From contig CALFLO010000028.1 of assembly GCA_937880175.1 (NCBI GenBank), positions 1 through 29,185 on the forward strand: a stretch of 29,185 bases of DNA. The letters run 5' to 3'. The notes under the pieces are model-generated. The model did no database searches. It was not told where the DNA came from and worked only from the letters and a program-made list of their open reading frames with translations. The DNA comes from an uncultured Gluconobacter sp. (lineage in GTDB: Bacteria > Pseudomonadota > Alphaproteobacteria > Acetobacterales > Acetobacteraceae). This document shows positions 1 through 6,736 of this stretch, in pieces. A program made the position numbers and the translations under genes. Every line of letters starts with the position of its first letter. The first letter of the stretch is position 1.

Positions 1-101
1 CGACAGCCCCCGCCACCATGCTGCGCAAAGGCGGGAAGGGAAATCGAGGACGCCAGCAATGCCAGCATCAGCGCGGCAGCAGGGCTGTGAGCAAAGGTCA
101 T
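1..101 (-). CDS. Partial secreted protein (N-terminus only), probably DsbA-like
   Basis: Only the first 33 codons are inside the window; the gene runs off the left edge. The start is ATG at 101, preceded on the minus strand by AGGAGA about 6 bases upstream. The peptide begins MTFAHSPAAALMLALLASS and continues to an AFAQ sequence, a typical Sec signal peptide with cleavage after about residue 26. A Gly-rich stretch and a Cys follow at the edge. In many alphaproteobacteria the order is mutY, DUF721 (dciA), a DsbA-family thiol-disulfide oxidoreductase, then smc. That order and the signal peptide suggest a periplasmic DsbA-type protein. No CxxC active site lies inside the window, so this is inference from context; any exported protein would fit the visible part. 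Confidence 0.55.
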   Translation of the reverse strand, partial: MTFAHSPAAALMLALLASSISLPAFAQHGGGGC

Positions 102-114
102 GGCAAGTCTCCTG

Positions 115-178
115 TGGGAAAGCCCGATCATTTTCCCATATCGGCATTATCAGATCGCGTGGGAAGGTGGCTTTCCCA
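115..178 (-). promoter_or_regulatory. Two inverted repeats of TGGGAAA/TTTCCCA in the promoter region of the dsbA-like gene
   Basis: Four half sites are visible: TGGGAAA at 115-121, TTTCCCA at 132-138, TGGGAA at 160-165 and TTTCCCA at 172-178. They form two inverted repeats whose centres are about 42 bases apart, close to four helical turns. Between them, on the minus strand, is a possible -10 element (GATAAT, plus-strand 147-152) without a good -35. This is what an operator pair for a dimeric regulator would look like, but no factor is known to me for this motif. Confidence 0.35.
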
Positions 179-191
179 TGACGAAACAACT

Positions 192-207
192 TGTTTCACG
201 TGAAACA
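192..207. other. parS: parS centromere site 1 (intergenic)
   Basis: TGTTTCACGTGAAACA is a perfect 16-bp palindrome identical to the consensus chromosomal parS bound by ParB. It lies 6 bases past the stop codon of dciA, in the gap before the dsbA-like gene, so it is not constrained by coding. parA and parB are encoded at the other end of the window. Confidence 0.93.
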
Positions 208-213
208 CTTCCG

Positions 214-756
214 TCACCTTCGCTTGCGCTTCGCTCCCAGATGACCACCCAGACTTTCCAGCGCCAGACGAAGCTCTTCGTCCTCGATATCCGGCACTTC
301 GATCTGCAACGGTTTCGGACGCTTTGGCGTCGGTCGCTCAAAGGCCACCAAATCCTGAACGATCTTCAGCCGTTCGATCCCATATTCCCCCCGCAGCCCG
401 CAGGCCACGTTGATGCGCTCGATGATCTGGGGTGCCAGATGCTGAAGCTCCATCGCGATCGGCCCCGAACAGGCCAGCGTCAGCGTCCCGGCCGCGAGCC
501 GTCGCGGCTCGGTCTGCTTGCCAAGACGCGGGCCGACAAAATCCGCCCAGTCCATCATCAGCCGCGCCAGCACAGGCGGCTTTTTCTTAAAGACCGGCTG
601 CGTCATCGCCTGCACGAAAGTTCCGATCTGCTTCGCCCCCGAACGGCGCGGCTTCCAGTTCCGGTCCGACGGCACCCAGCCATCCGGCTCTGCTGCGGCT
701 TTCTTTCGTGTCGTGTTTCGCAAGGGACGCTTGTCCGAACCGCGATCCTTCGTCAT
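214..756 (-). CDS. dciA: DciA-type (DUF721) replicative helicase loader/associated protein
   Basis: 180 aa from ATG at 756, preceded by AGGGACGG on the minus strand; the frame stays open further upstream, but that part runs into mutY and looks non-coding. The N-terminal 50 residues are basic and probably disordered (Lys/Arg rich, with DNRKP-like composition). The DUF721 domain follows, from about residue 45, with the family pattern of an LxLxC-type strand, an ELQ helix (AMELQHLAP) and an ERIN segment before a short Gly. DciA is the ancestral partner that brings the DnaB helicase to the origin in bacteria lacking DnaC or DnaI. The neighbours mutY and a dsbA-like gene match the usual alphaproteobacterial order. 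Family assignment is from sequence pattern; loading activity is from knowledge of the family. Confidence 0.8.
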   Translation of the reverse strand: MTKDRGSDKRPLRNTTRKKAAAEPDGWVPSDRNWKPRRSGAKQIGTFVQAMTQPVFKKKPPVLARLMMDWADFVGPRLGKQTEPRRLAAGTLTLACSGPIAMELQHLAPQIIERINVACGLRGEYGIERLKIVQDLVAFERPTPKRPKPLQIEVPDIEDEELRLALESLGGHLGAKRKRR

Positions 757-766
757 ATCCGTCCCT

Positions 767-1828
767 GTGACTCCTGATGCATCCGCCCTGCTGCGCTGGT
801 ACGACCACCATCGCCGCGCCCTTCCCTGGCGCAGCCTGCCCGGCCAGCGGCCCGACCCGTACGCCGTCTGGCTGAGCGAAATCATGCTCCAGCAGACAAC
901 CGTCAAAGCCGTCATATCCTATTACGAGCGCTTTCTCACGCATTACCCGACGGTGCAGGATCTCGCGGACGCCCCGCTTGAAGACGTCCTGCATCTCTGG
1001 GCGGGCCTCGGCTACTACGCCCGTGCCCGCAATCTGCACGCCTGTGCAAAACGCGTCTCCGAACGTGGCGGTTTCCCCGATACGGTCGAGGAGCTGCTGA
1101 CCTTGCCCGGAATCGGCGCCTACACGGCCCGCGCCATCGCCGCCATCGCTTTCGGACGCCCCGTGGTCCCGGTTGACGGCAATGTCGAGCGCGTCACAGC
1201 GCGCCTGAACGCCACGGAAGAGCCGCTGCCAGCCTCACGCCCGCTCCTCGCCCGACAGGCCGCGCTCCTGAACGATGGTCCCGTGGCCCAAAGCCGCCCT
1301 TCGGACTTCGCACAGGCCCTGTTCGATCTCGGTGCCACGATCTGCACACCGCGCAGCCCCGCCTGCCTGACCTGCCCCTGGCAGACATCCTGCATCGCCC
1401 ATGCCCGTGGCATCGCAGCGCAACTTCCCGCCAAACAGCCCAAACAGGCACGTCCTACGCGTTACGGCGCGCATTTCCTCCTGCATGACTCCAGCGGACA
1501 GATCCTCCTGCGGACACGGCCGCCGACAGGCCTGCTCGGCGGTATGGATGAACTCCCCGGAACCGAATGGCGCGGTACAGCCTGGACGGACGAGGAGGCT
1601 CTCACCCATGCCCCCTGCCTCACCGACTGGGTCCGCAGAGGCGAGATCCGCCATGTCTTCACCCATTTCACCCTGTACCTCACGGTCTATGAGGCTTGCC
1701 TTCCACATGGCCATAATGCAGGGATCGATTCCTCCTTCGGCACGTTCCGTTCAACGAAGCGCGCCGCCCTGCCCGGCGTCATGAAGAAATGCCTGGCCCT
1801 CACCCAGCAGACCCCGGAGACACCATGA
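767..1828 (+). CDS. mutY: Adenine DNA glycosylase MutY
   Basis: Removes adenine mispaired with 8-oxoguanine in base-excision repair. From GTG at 767 it is 353 aa, normal for the family. Visible signatures: the catalytic Glu38 in SEIMLQQT, the helix-hairpin-helix LPGIGAYTARAIA (residues 113-125), the catalytic Asp137 in VPVDGNVERV, and the [4Fe-4S] ligands Cys193, Cys200, Cys203 and Cys209 with the classic C-x6-C-x2-C-x5-C spacing. The C-terminal 120 residues resemble the NUDIX-like 8-oxoG recognition domain. The start is uncertain: GTG 767 has no clear ribosome binding site, while an in-frame TTG at 731 follows AAGGGA and would overlap the divergent dciA start. The 3' end overlaps the next gene by ATGA. 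Confidence 0.95.
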   Translation: MTPDASALLRWYDHHRRALPWRSLPGQRPDPYAVWLSEIMLQQTTVKAVISYYERFLTHYPTVQDLADAPLEDVLHLWAGLGYYARARNLHACAKRVSERGGFPDTVEELLTLPGIGAYTARAIAAIAFGRPVVPVDGNVERVTARLNATEEPLPASRPLLARQAALLNDGPVAQSRPSDFAQALFDLGATICTPRSPACLTCPWQTSCIAHARGIAAQLPAKQPKQARPTRYGAHFLLHDSSGQILLRTRPPTGLLGGMDELPGTEWRGTAWTDEEALTHAPCLTDWVRRGEIRHVFTHFTLYLTVYEACLPHGHNAGIDSSFGTFRSTKRAALPGVMKKCLALTQQTPETP

Positions 1829-2460
1829 GCGAACCGACCCCGACACAGCACCTGTGGTTCATGGACTGGTATGGCTGGATGCTGGATCATGATCCGCTGA
1901 AAGATGCCGTGACACGCAACCCGTTCCAGCCGGGGCGCCTGCCGGGCCTCAGCGCCATTGTCCCGGCCCCGCTCGAACTGCCCTGCCGCCCGTTCATGGA
2001 AAAGCGCGTGTCCATGCCCCGGCCTTTCCGCGAACTGGAACTACAGGAGCTGCCCCATAACCGGGTGGCCTTCTTTGTTCCGAAAACCGAAACCTATCTG
2101 AGGATCGTGCCAGTCGCGCCCTCATTCGTCGATTATCTCCCCACCAAACCACTGGGCTGGGAAACCTTCCTTCCCCTGACCCTCGACATGTTGCGTGGGC
2201 TGTCCCTGCTCATGACACCTGACATGCTGAAGCTGGAAGATGAGGCGGGAGTATTTCTGCCAGCACCCGTCTTCGCCGAAGAAATGACACTCCGCTTCGG
2301 TGACAGGTTCCTGCCCCTTCACCACAACACCCCCGTCCTCACACGGATCGGCCAGATCATGCCCGGCGATACCGCCCGGCTTTCCCTGACATGGCAGGAC
2401 GAGACCACACCCACTCCCTTCTCCGCACACCGTCAGACCACTTCAGGACCAGCCGCTTAG
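1825..2460 (+). CDS. Conserved-looking protein of unknown function, coupled to mutY
   Basis: 211 aa from ATG at 1825, inside the mutY stop (ATGA overlap), which implies translational coupling. I do not recognise a family. The N-terminus has an aromatic run (QHLWFMDWYGWMLDHDP), followed by Pro-rich segments. There is no signal peptide and no convincing membrane helix. A central part (FFVPKTETYLRIVPVAPSF) looks like beta strands of a folded domain, and the C-terminal 25 residues are Thr/Pro/Ser rich and probably disordered. Base composition and codon use match mutY. Its place behind mutY could mean a role linked to DNA repair or simply shared transcription; the sequence does not decide. Confidence 0.75.
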   Translation: MSEPTPTQHLWFMDWYGWMLDHDPLKDAVTRNPFQPGRLPGLSAIVPAPLELPCRPFMEKRVSMPRPFRELELQELPHNRVAFFVPKTETYLRIVPVAPSFVDYLPTKPLGWETFLPLTLDMLRGLSLLMTPDMLKLEDEAGVFLPAPVFAEEMTLRFGDRFLPLHHNTPVLTRIGQIMPGDTARLSLTWQDETTPTPFSAHRQTTSGPAA

Positions 2461-2523
2461 AACAAACAAGGCCCCCGAAACCGTCTCCAGAACGCGCCGA
2501 TACTCCGGGAACTCTGAAATACC

Positions 2524-2555
2524 GGAACCGGACCTTTGTGGTCCTCATCGGTTCC
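2524..2555 (+). repeat. Hairpin after the mutY-linked gene
   Basis: GGAACCG (2524-2530) pairs with CGGTTCC (2549-2555). Just inside, GGACC and GGTCC can also pair around TTTGT. No T tract follows directly, so it is not a textbook intrinsic terminator; it may protect the 3' end of the mutY transcript. Confidence 0.45.
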
Positions 2556-3040
2556 ACGCAACCCCTGGGGCTGTATTCAATTCCCCTGCATGGAAAAGGG
2601 TTTTTTCAATTAATTGTAATGTTTGATCGATGTCCTTCACAGGGAGGATTTTTGTTCTAAACATTCATGCGTCTGGAGCAGACAGGTATTTCATACGAAG
2701 CCGGTCTGTTTTCCGGCTGTCATGGGAAGATATGTCACCTAGAGGTTCTTTTCTTGCCGTTTCTGGGGTCCGTCATGACGGAACGGGCCGTCTCTCCTGT
2801 TATACTACCCATTATTTAACGACAGAGCATCGCACAGTCGAAGAACCCGGTTTTTCGAGAGCCCCTGACGGCACGTCACCTTTCATCTCCCTGCTCCAGA
2901 CACCTGCCCGCGAACTCCGGAGAGCCTCATGCGCTTTTCCCGGGATACAGGTCGGTCAGGTCCCTTCCCGACACCACTGTCATCTCCCTGGCTACGCGGT
3001 CCTTGCGGATACCCGTGACCTCTCACCCGCCTTCTTTCGG

Positions 3041-3090
3041 TCGGATGACTGCATGATCCTGTCAGCGAGGCAGATCATCCAGTCATCCGA
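3041..3090 (+). repeat. 18-bp inverted repeat (one mismatch) just before pdc
   Basis: The left arm 3041-3058 (TCGGATGACTGCATGATC) and the right arm 3073-3090 pair at 17 of 18 positions around a 14-base loop. The repeat ends 30 bases before the pdc ATG and 16 before its GAGG ribosome binding site. If transcribed it would make a very stable hairpin; if read as DNA it could be an operator. No T tract follows, so it is not an intrinsic terminator. Confidence 0.75.
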
Positions 3091-3120
3091 TCGTCCCCAT
3101 GGCTCTGAGGTACTGAAATC

Positions 3121-4812
3121 ATGACTTATACTGTCGGACATTATCTTGCCGAACGACTGACGCAGATCGGCCTGAAGCATCACTTCGCCGTCGCAGGTGA
3201 CTACAACCTCGTTCTGCTCGACCAGCTGATCGAACAGGGCGGCACGAAGCAGATCTATGACTGCAACGAGCTGAACTGCAGCTTCGCAGCCGAAGGCTAT
3301 GCCCGCGCCAACGGTGCCGCCGCAGCCGTCATCACCTTCAGCGTCGGCGCCATTTCCGCCATGAACGGTCTGGGCGGCGCCTATGCCGAGAACCTGCCGA
3401 TCCTCGTGATTTCCGGTGCGCCGAACTCCAATGATCACGGTTCGGGCCATATCCTGCACCATACGATCGGCACGACGGATTACAGCTACCAGATGGAAAT
3501 GGCCAAGCACGTCACCTGTGCCGCCGAAAGCATCACCTCCGCTGAAACCGCCCCGGCCAAGATCGACCACGTCATCCGCACGATGCTGCGCGAGAAAAAG
3601 CCGGCCTATCTCGAAATCGCCTGTAACGTCTCGGCCGCAGCCTGCGTCCGTCCGGGCCCGGTCTCGTCCCTGCACGCCCATCCGCGCCCTGACGAAGCCA
3701 GCCTGAAGGCCGCTCTGGACGAGAGCCTGAGCTTCCTCGACAAGGCCAGCAAGGTCGCCATCCTCGTCGGCACCAAGCTGCGCGCTTCGGAAGCCCTTAA
3801 GGAAACGGTCGAACTGGCCGACAAGCTTAGCTGCCCCGTCACGGTCATGGCTGCTGCAAAGAGCTACTTCCCCGAAACGCACCCGGGTTTCCGTGGCGTG
3901 TACTGGGGCGATGTCAGCAGCCCGGGCGCGCAGGAGATCATCGAAGGCGCGGATGCCGTCATCTGCCTAGCTCCCGTCTGGAACGACTACTCCTCGGGTG
4001 GCTGGCAGAGCGTGGTGCGTGGCGAGAAAGTTCTCGAAGTCGATCCCGACCGCGTCACCGTCAACGGCAAGACTTTCGATGGCTTCCGCCTCAAGGAATT
4101 CGTCAAGGCCCTGACCGAGAAGGCACCGAAAAAGGCCGCAGCCCTGACCGGTGAATACAAGCCCGTCATCCTGCCGAAGGCCGATCCGGCAAAGCCGCTG
4201 TCCAACGACGAAATGACGCGCCAGATCAACGAACTGGTCGACGGCAACACCACGCTCTTCGCCGAGACCGGCGACTCATGGTTCAACGCCGTGCGCATGC
4301 ATCTTCCCGAAGGTGCCAAGGTCGAGACCGAAATGCAGTGGGGCCATATCGGCTGGTCCGTTCCGTCCATGTTCGGCAACGCCACCGCTTCACCGGAGCG
4401 CAAGCACGTTCTGATGGTCGGTGACGGTTCCTTCCAGCTGACGGCGCAGGAAGTGGCCCAGATGGTCCGCTACGAACTGCCGGTCATCATCTTCCTGGTG
4501 AACAACCACGGCTACGTCATCGAAATCGCCATCCATGACGGCCCGTACAACTACATCCAGAACTGGGACTATGCTGCTCTGATGCAGTGCTTCAACCAGG
4601 GCGTCCCCGGCGAAGAAAGTGGCAAGTCCGGTCTCGGTCTGCATGCCACGACGGGTGCCGAACTGGCCGATGCCATCGCCAAGGCCAAGAAGAACACCCG
4701 CGGCCCGACGCTCATCGAGTGCAAGCTCGACCGTACGGACTGCACCAAGACCCTCGTGGAGTGGGGCAAGGCTGTTGCCGCCGCAAACTCCCGCAAGCCG
4801 CAGGCTGTCTGA
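3121..4812 (+). CDS. pdc: Pyruvate decarboxylase
   Basis: Thiamine-diphosphate enzyme of the cytosol that converts pyruvate to acetaldehyde and CO2. It is 563 aa, the usual length for bacterial Pdc. Key residues line up with the Zymomonas enzyme: Asp27 (AVAGDYN), Glu50 (CNELNCSFAAEGYAR), His113-His114 (HILHHTIG), the GDGS of the ThDP/Mg motif from residue 434 ending in Asn461-Asn462, and Glu468 before IHDGPYN. The start ATG follows GAGG by 10 bases. Pdc is rare in bacteria and typical of acetic acid bacteria, where it feeds acetaldehyde to oxidation. The gene appears to be its own transcription unit, with a long structured leader (see 2461-3120) and a strong terminator at 4859-4886. The frequent preferred C-ending codons suggest high expression. 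Confidence 0.98.
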   Translation: MTYTVGHYLAERLTQIGLKHHFAVAGDYNLVLLDQLIEQGGTKQIYDCNELNCSFAAEGYARANGAAAAVITFSVGAISAMNGLGGAYAENLPILVISGAPNSNDHGSGHILHHTIGTTDYSYQMEMAKHVTCAAESITSAETAPAKIDHVIRTMLREKKPAYLEIACNVSAAACVRPGPVSSLHAHPRPDEASLKAALDESLSFLDKASKVAILVGTKLRASEALKETVELADKLSCPVTVMAAAKSYFPETHPGFRGVYWGDVSSPGAQEIIEGADAVICLAPVWNDYSSGGWQSVVRGEKVLEVDPDRVTVNGKTFDGFRLKEFVKALTEKAPKKAAALTGEYKPVILPKADPAKPLSNDEMTRQINELVDGNTTLFAETGDSWFNAVRMHLPEGAKVETEMQWGHIGWSVPSMFGNATASPERKHVLMVGDGSFQLTAQEVAQMVRYELPVIIFLVNNHGYVIEIAIHDGPYNYIQNWDYAALMQCFNQGVPGEESGKSGLGLHATTGAELADAIAKAKKNTRGPTLIECKLDRTDCTKTLVEWGKAVAAANSRKPQAV

Positions 4813-4858
4813 TCACGCGGTCTGATCCTTCGCGGATCAGTCCCTGTGACACAGAAAA

Positions 4859-4886
4859 CCCCCCGTGCCCGGCACGGGGGGTTTTT
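4859..4886. terminator. Bidirectional intrinsic terminator between pdc and the corA-like gene
   Basis: A GC-only stem, CCCCCCGTGC at 4859-4868 with GCACGGGGGG at 4872-4881, is followed by TTTTT on the plus strand and has AAAA before it, giving a U run on the minus strand as well. It sits between two convergent genes. A smaller hairpin, CTGATCC/GGATCAG (4822-4840), comes right after the pdc stop. Confidence 0.93.
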
Positions 4887-4920
4887 CTTTGCCTGACATC
4901 AGAAGTTCAGGACCGGAAAA

Positions 4921-5985
4921 TCAGAGCAGACGCGCAATCTTCATGAACAGGAATGTCACGCTCATGAAGACGAAACAGACAATGCCTGCCTCCACGGTCC
5001 CCAGAGACCCCTGCGCCAGGAACATCCCCCCGGTATTCATACCGAAGAATCCGGTCACGAAGGTCGCCGGCAGCATCAACGTGGTCCCGACCGAGACGAT
5101 ATACAGCCTCCGGTTGGTCTCTTCCGCCTGATTGGAGCCGAGTTCGTCCTGCAACGACCGCGCACGGTCCTGAAGCGCGATCAGATCGTCCAGCGCCGCA
5201 TGAACCTGCCGCTCCGCCCGGTCCCGCAGCTCGTCTTCCGCCCAGTCGGGAAGATCCAGATCTTCGTCTTTCAGAACACGGTCGATCGGGGTCACGACCC
5301 GGCGCAGCTCGGTCGCACGACGGCGCACCTTACCGACGATACTACCCAGATGTCCCAGATCGGAGCGATGCTCGATCAGCAGCAGCACGTCTTCCGCCCG
5401 ATCCAGCTCGTCATCGAGATGCCCGAGCTGACGCCGCACCGTTCCGGTGAATTCCCGCAATGCACGGTCGATAATACCTGCTGGCGTCTTGGGAATATGC
5501 TCGGGCCGCAGGGAGCGGTAAGCCGCCCCCAGAACCGGAATGGGATTGCGCCGCGTCGTGATCAGCAGATCCGGCCGCATTGCAAACCGCCAGGCGCAGA
5601 TATCCCGGTCCTCTTCGGACAGCGCATCGTCAAACGCCGGCAGAGCCCCCCAGATCAGATCCCCGAACGCCTCAAGCGCAATGCCGTATTCCGTCTCGGC
5701 CAGCATGGCGCACACGTCCTCGGGCAGATCCGGCAGATGCGCGACATAGCCGCGCGCCGAACTGTGCACCGTATCGAAATGCAGCCAGTACCAGCCCTCG
5801 TCCTCAAGAGCCCGGTCGGGCGCCAGAAGCGCTTCGACCTCAGCCGATCCCAGCGTCCGCAGATCCTGCCCCGGCACGGCATGCACGGCCCAGACGAGCC
5901 CGTTTGCAAAAGCGGGCGCGCCGGTTTCCTGATGCTCAGGATCCAGAACCGTGAAGGGGAAGTTGTAGGCAGTGCTGTCTGACAC
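4921..5985 (-). CDS. CorA/ZntB-family divalent cation transporter
   Basis: 354 aa from GTG at 5985, with AGGAGG 6 bases upstream. The long N-terminal part (to about residue 285) is charged and helical, as expected for the cytoplasmic funnel of the family. Two membrane helices close to the C-terminus flank the signature GMN at residues 315-317 (FFGMNTGGMF), and the tail ends in basic residues (KIARLL). The short loop after GMN and the preceding LPATFVTGFF fit ZntB-like members, which carry Zn2+ and related ions, at least as well as CorA proper for Mg2+; the ion cannot be read from the sequence. The protein is expected to be an inner-membrane pentamer. The gene is monocistronic, facing pdc across a shared terminator. 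Confidence 0.9.
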   Translation of the reverse strand: MSDSTAYNFPFTVLDPEHQETGAPAFANGLVWAVHAVPGQDLRTLGSAEVEALLAPDRALEDEGWYWLHFDTVHSSARGYVAHLPDLPEDVCAMLAETEYGIALEAFGDLIWGALPAFDDALSEEDRDICAWRFAMRPDLLITTRRNPIPVLGAAYRSLRPEHIPKTPAGIIDRALREFTGTVRRQLGHLDDELDRAEDVLLLIEHRSDLGHLGSIVGKVRRRATELRRVVTPIDRVLKDEDLDLPDWAEDELRDRAERQVHAALDDLIALQDRARSLQDELGSNQAEETNRRLYIVSVGTTLMLPATFVTGFFGMNTGGMFLAQGSLGTVEAGIVCFVFMSVTFLFMKIARLL

Positions 5986-6210
5986 GACATCCTCCTGTTC
6001 TCAGGGGGTTCAGGACCGGCGGAACCGGCATGCAGGTTCAACAGAAACGACTGGAAATGAGACCGGGCGACAAACCCTGTCCGGCTTCTCGCATGCTCTG
6101 CAGGCAGACGCAATATACCCCTCTTTGCGTAAACAGGAGCGTCACGGGATGCAACTCCGGCCCACTGAAGCTGTTATGGCCACATACCACACTGAGTCAG
6201 CCCCCGACGC

Positions 6211-6224
6211 AGGGGAGCTCCCCT
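6211..6224. repeat. 14-bp perfect palindrome before the small secreted protein gene
   Basis: AGGGGAGCTCCCCT is a perfect palindrome lying 5 bases before the AAGGA ribosome binding site of the gene starting at 6241. It could be an operator half-turn or a leader hairpin that hides the binding site; it may also be chance. Confidence 0.4.
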
Positions 6225-6240
6225 CCGGAAAGGAATGTCC

Positions 6241-6627
6241 ATGTCCATCCGCACATCATTTTTCGCTGCCAGCCTGATGCTGGGTGCCGCAGTCGCCGCT
6301 CCGTCCGCCATGGCACAGGCCGTGAGCGCTCCCAGCAACGACCAGACGCAGACCTCGACCTCGGCTGTCCAGAAGGCCCAGAACTCAACGATCAGCCAGC
6401 CGAACAACAGCCTGCCGACCAATCCGCGCACCATCACGGAACAGCCGGACCAGCCCGCACCGGCCGCTCCCGGCGCCATGAGCCGCACCACGAACGAAAC
6501 CGGCCCCGTTCCGTCCAACCAGAAGGACGTGCACAAGCTCGCCGGCAAGCATCACCGCTCGCACAGCGCGCACAAAAAGACGTCTGCCCCGACCGAAACG
6601 TCCCCGCAGACCACGTCTCCGGAATAA
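6241..6627 (+). CDS. Small secreted protein of unknown function, disordered, His/Lys-rich tail
   Basis: 128 aa from ATG 6241, chosen over ATG 6235 because AAGGA ends directly before 6235 and is correctly spaced only for 6241. Residues 1-26 are a Sec signal peptide ending APSAMAQ. The mature part is almost entirely Ser, Thr, Asn, Gln, Pro and Ala with no predicted hydrophobic core, so it is probably unfolded in the periplasm or outside the cell. Near the end is a basic, His-rich cluster (HKLAGKHHRSHSAHKK), which might bind metal, nucleic acid or anionic envelope polymers. There are no cysteines. I recognise no family. It is followed by two hairpins (6628-6684) and ahcY; being co-transcribed with ahcY is possible but not shown. 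Confidence 0.75.
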   Translation: MSIRTSFFAASLMLGAAVAAPSAMAQAVSAPSNDQTQTSTSAVQKAQNSTISQPNNSLPTNPRTITEQPDQPAPAAPGAMSRTTNETGPVPSNQKDVHKLAGKHHRSHSAHKKTSAPTETSPQTTSPE

Positions 6628-6684
6628 GACGCACCGATAAGGCGTCCAGGTGCCTATTGCCGGGCCCGCCCTTTCCGCGGGTCC
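6628..6684 (+). other. Two hairpins between the secreted protein gene and ahcY
   Basis: GACGC (6628-6632) pairs with GCGTC (6642-6646), and GGGCCCGC (6662-6669) pairs with GCGGGTCC (6677-6684), with one G-T pair, around a 7-base loop. No T tract follows either. They could end the upstream transcript weakly or form a structured ahcY leader. I could not match them to any S-adenosylhomocysteine or S-adenosylmethionine riboswitch class. Confidence 0.4.
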
Positions 6685-6736
6685 GCCAAGCCTTTATACA
6701 GGCAGCCATCCAAAGATGGGCAGCAAGGGCCATTTC

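Larger units (their letters stand above)
2461..3120 (+). promoter_or_regulatory. 660-bp non-coding stretch upstream of pdc
   Basis: No convincing gene. It is less GC-rich than its surroundings, especially 2590-2830. It holds a hairpin at 2524-2555, a weak stem followed by six T (2583-2606) that may end the mutY transcript, a 10-bp palindrome CAATTAATTG at 2607-2616, a possible -10 hexamer TATACT at 2802-2807 with no good -35, and the large inverted repeat at 3041-3090. An open frame at 2630-3124 has no family resemblance and runs into pdc; I treat it as chance. The length suggests a long 5' leader or complex promoter for pdc. Confidence 0.5.

Noticed and set aside
115..178. TGGGA repeats as an MraZ binding box
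   Set aside because: MraZ sites are direct repeats with regular short spacing upstream of mraZ; here the copies alternate in orientation and the gene context differs.
2630..3124. 164-codon plus-strand open frame before pdc
   Set aside because: No family resemblance, no ribosome binding site, overlaps the pdc start and contains the large inverted repeat; more likely leader DNA.
2992..3882. Long minus-strand open frame opposite pdc, and similar ones opposite ahcY, rho, adhA, adhB and parA
   Set aside because: Expected by-products of GC-rich third positions; their translations show no domain and run antisense to certain genes.
6628..6736. SAH or SAM riboswitch before ahcY
   Set aside because: Hairpins are present, but the conserved bases of known classes could not be identified by eye.
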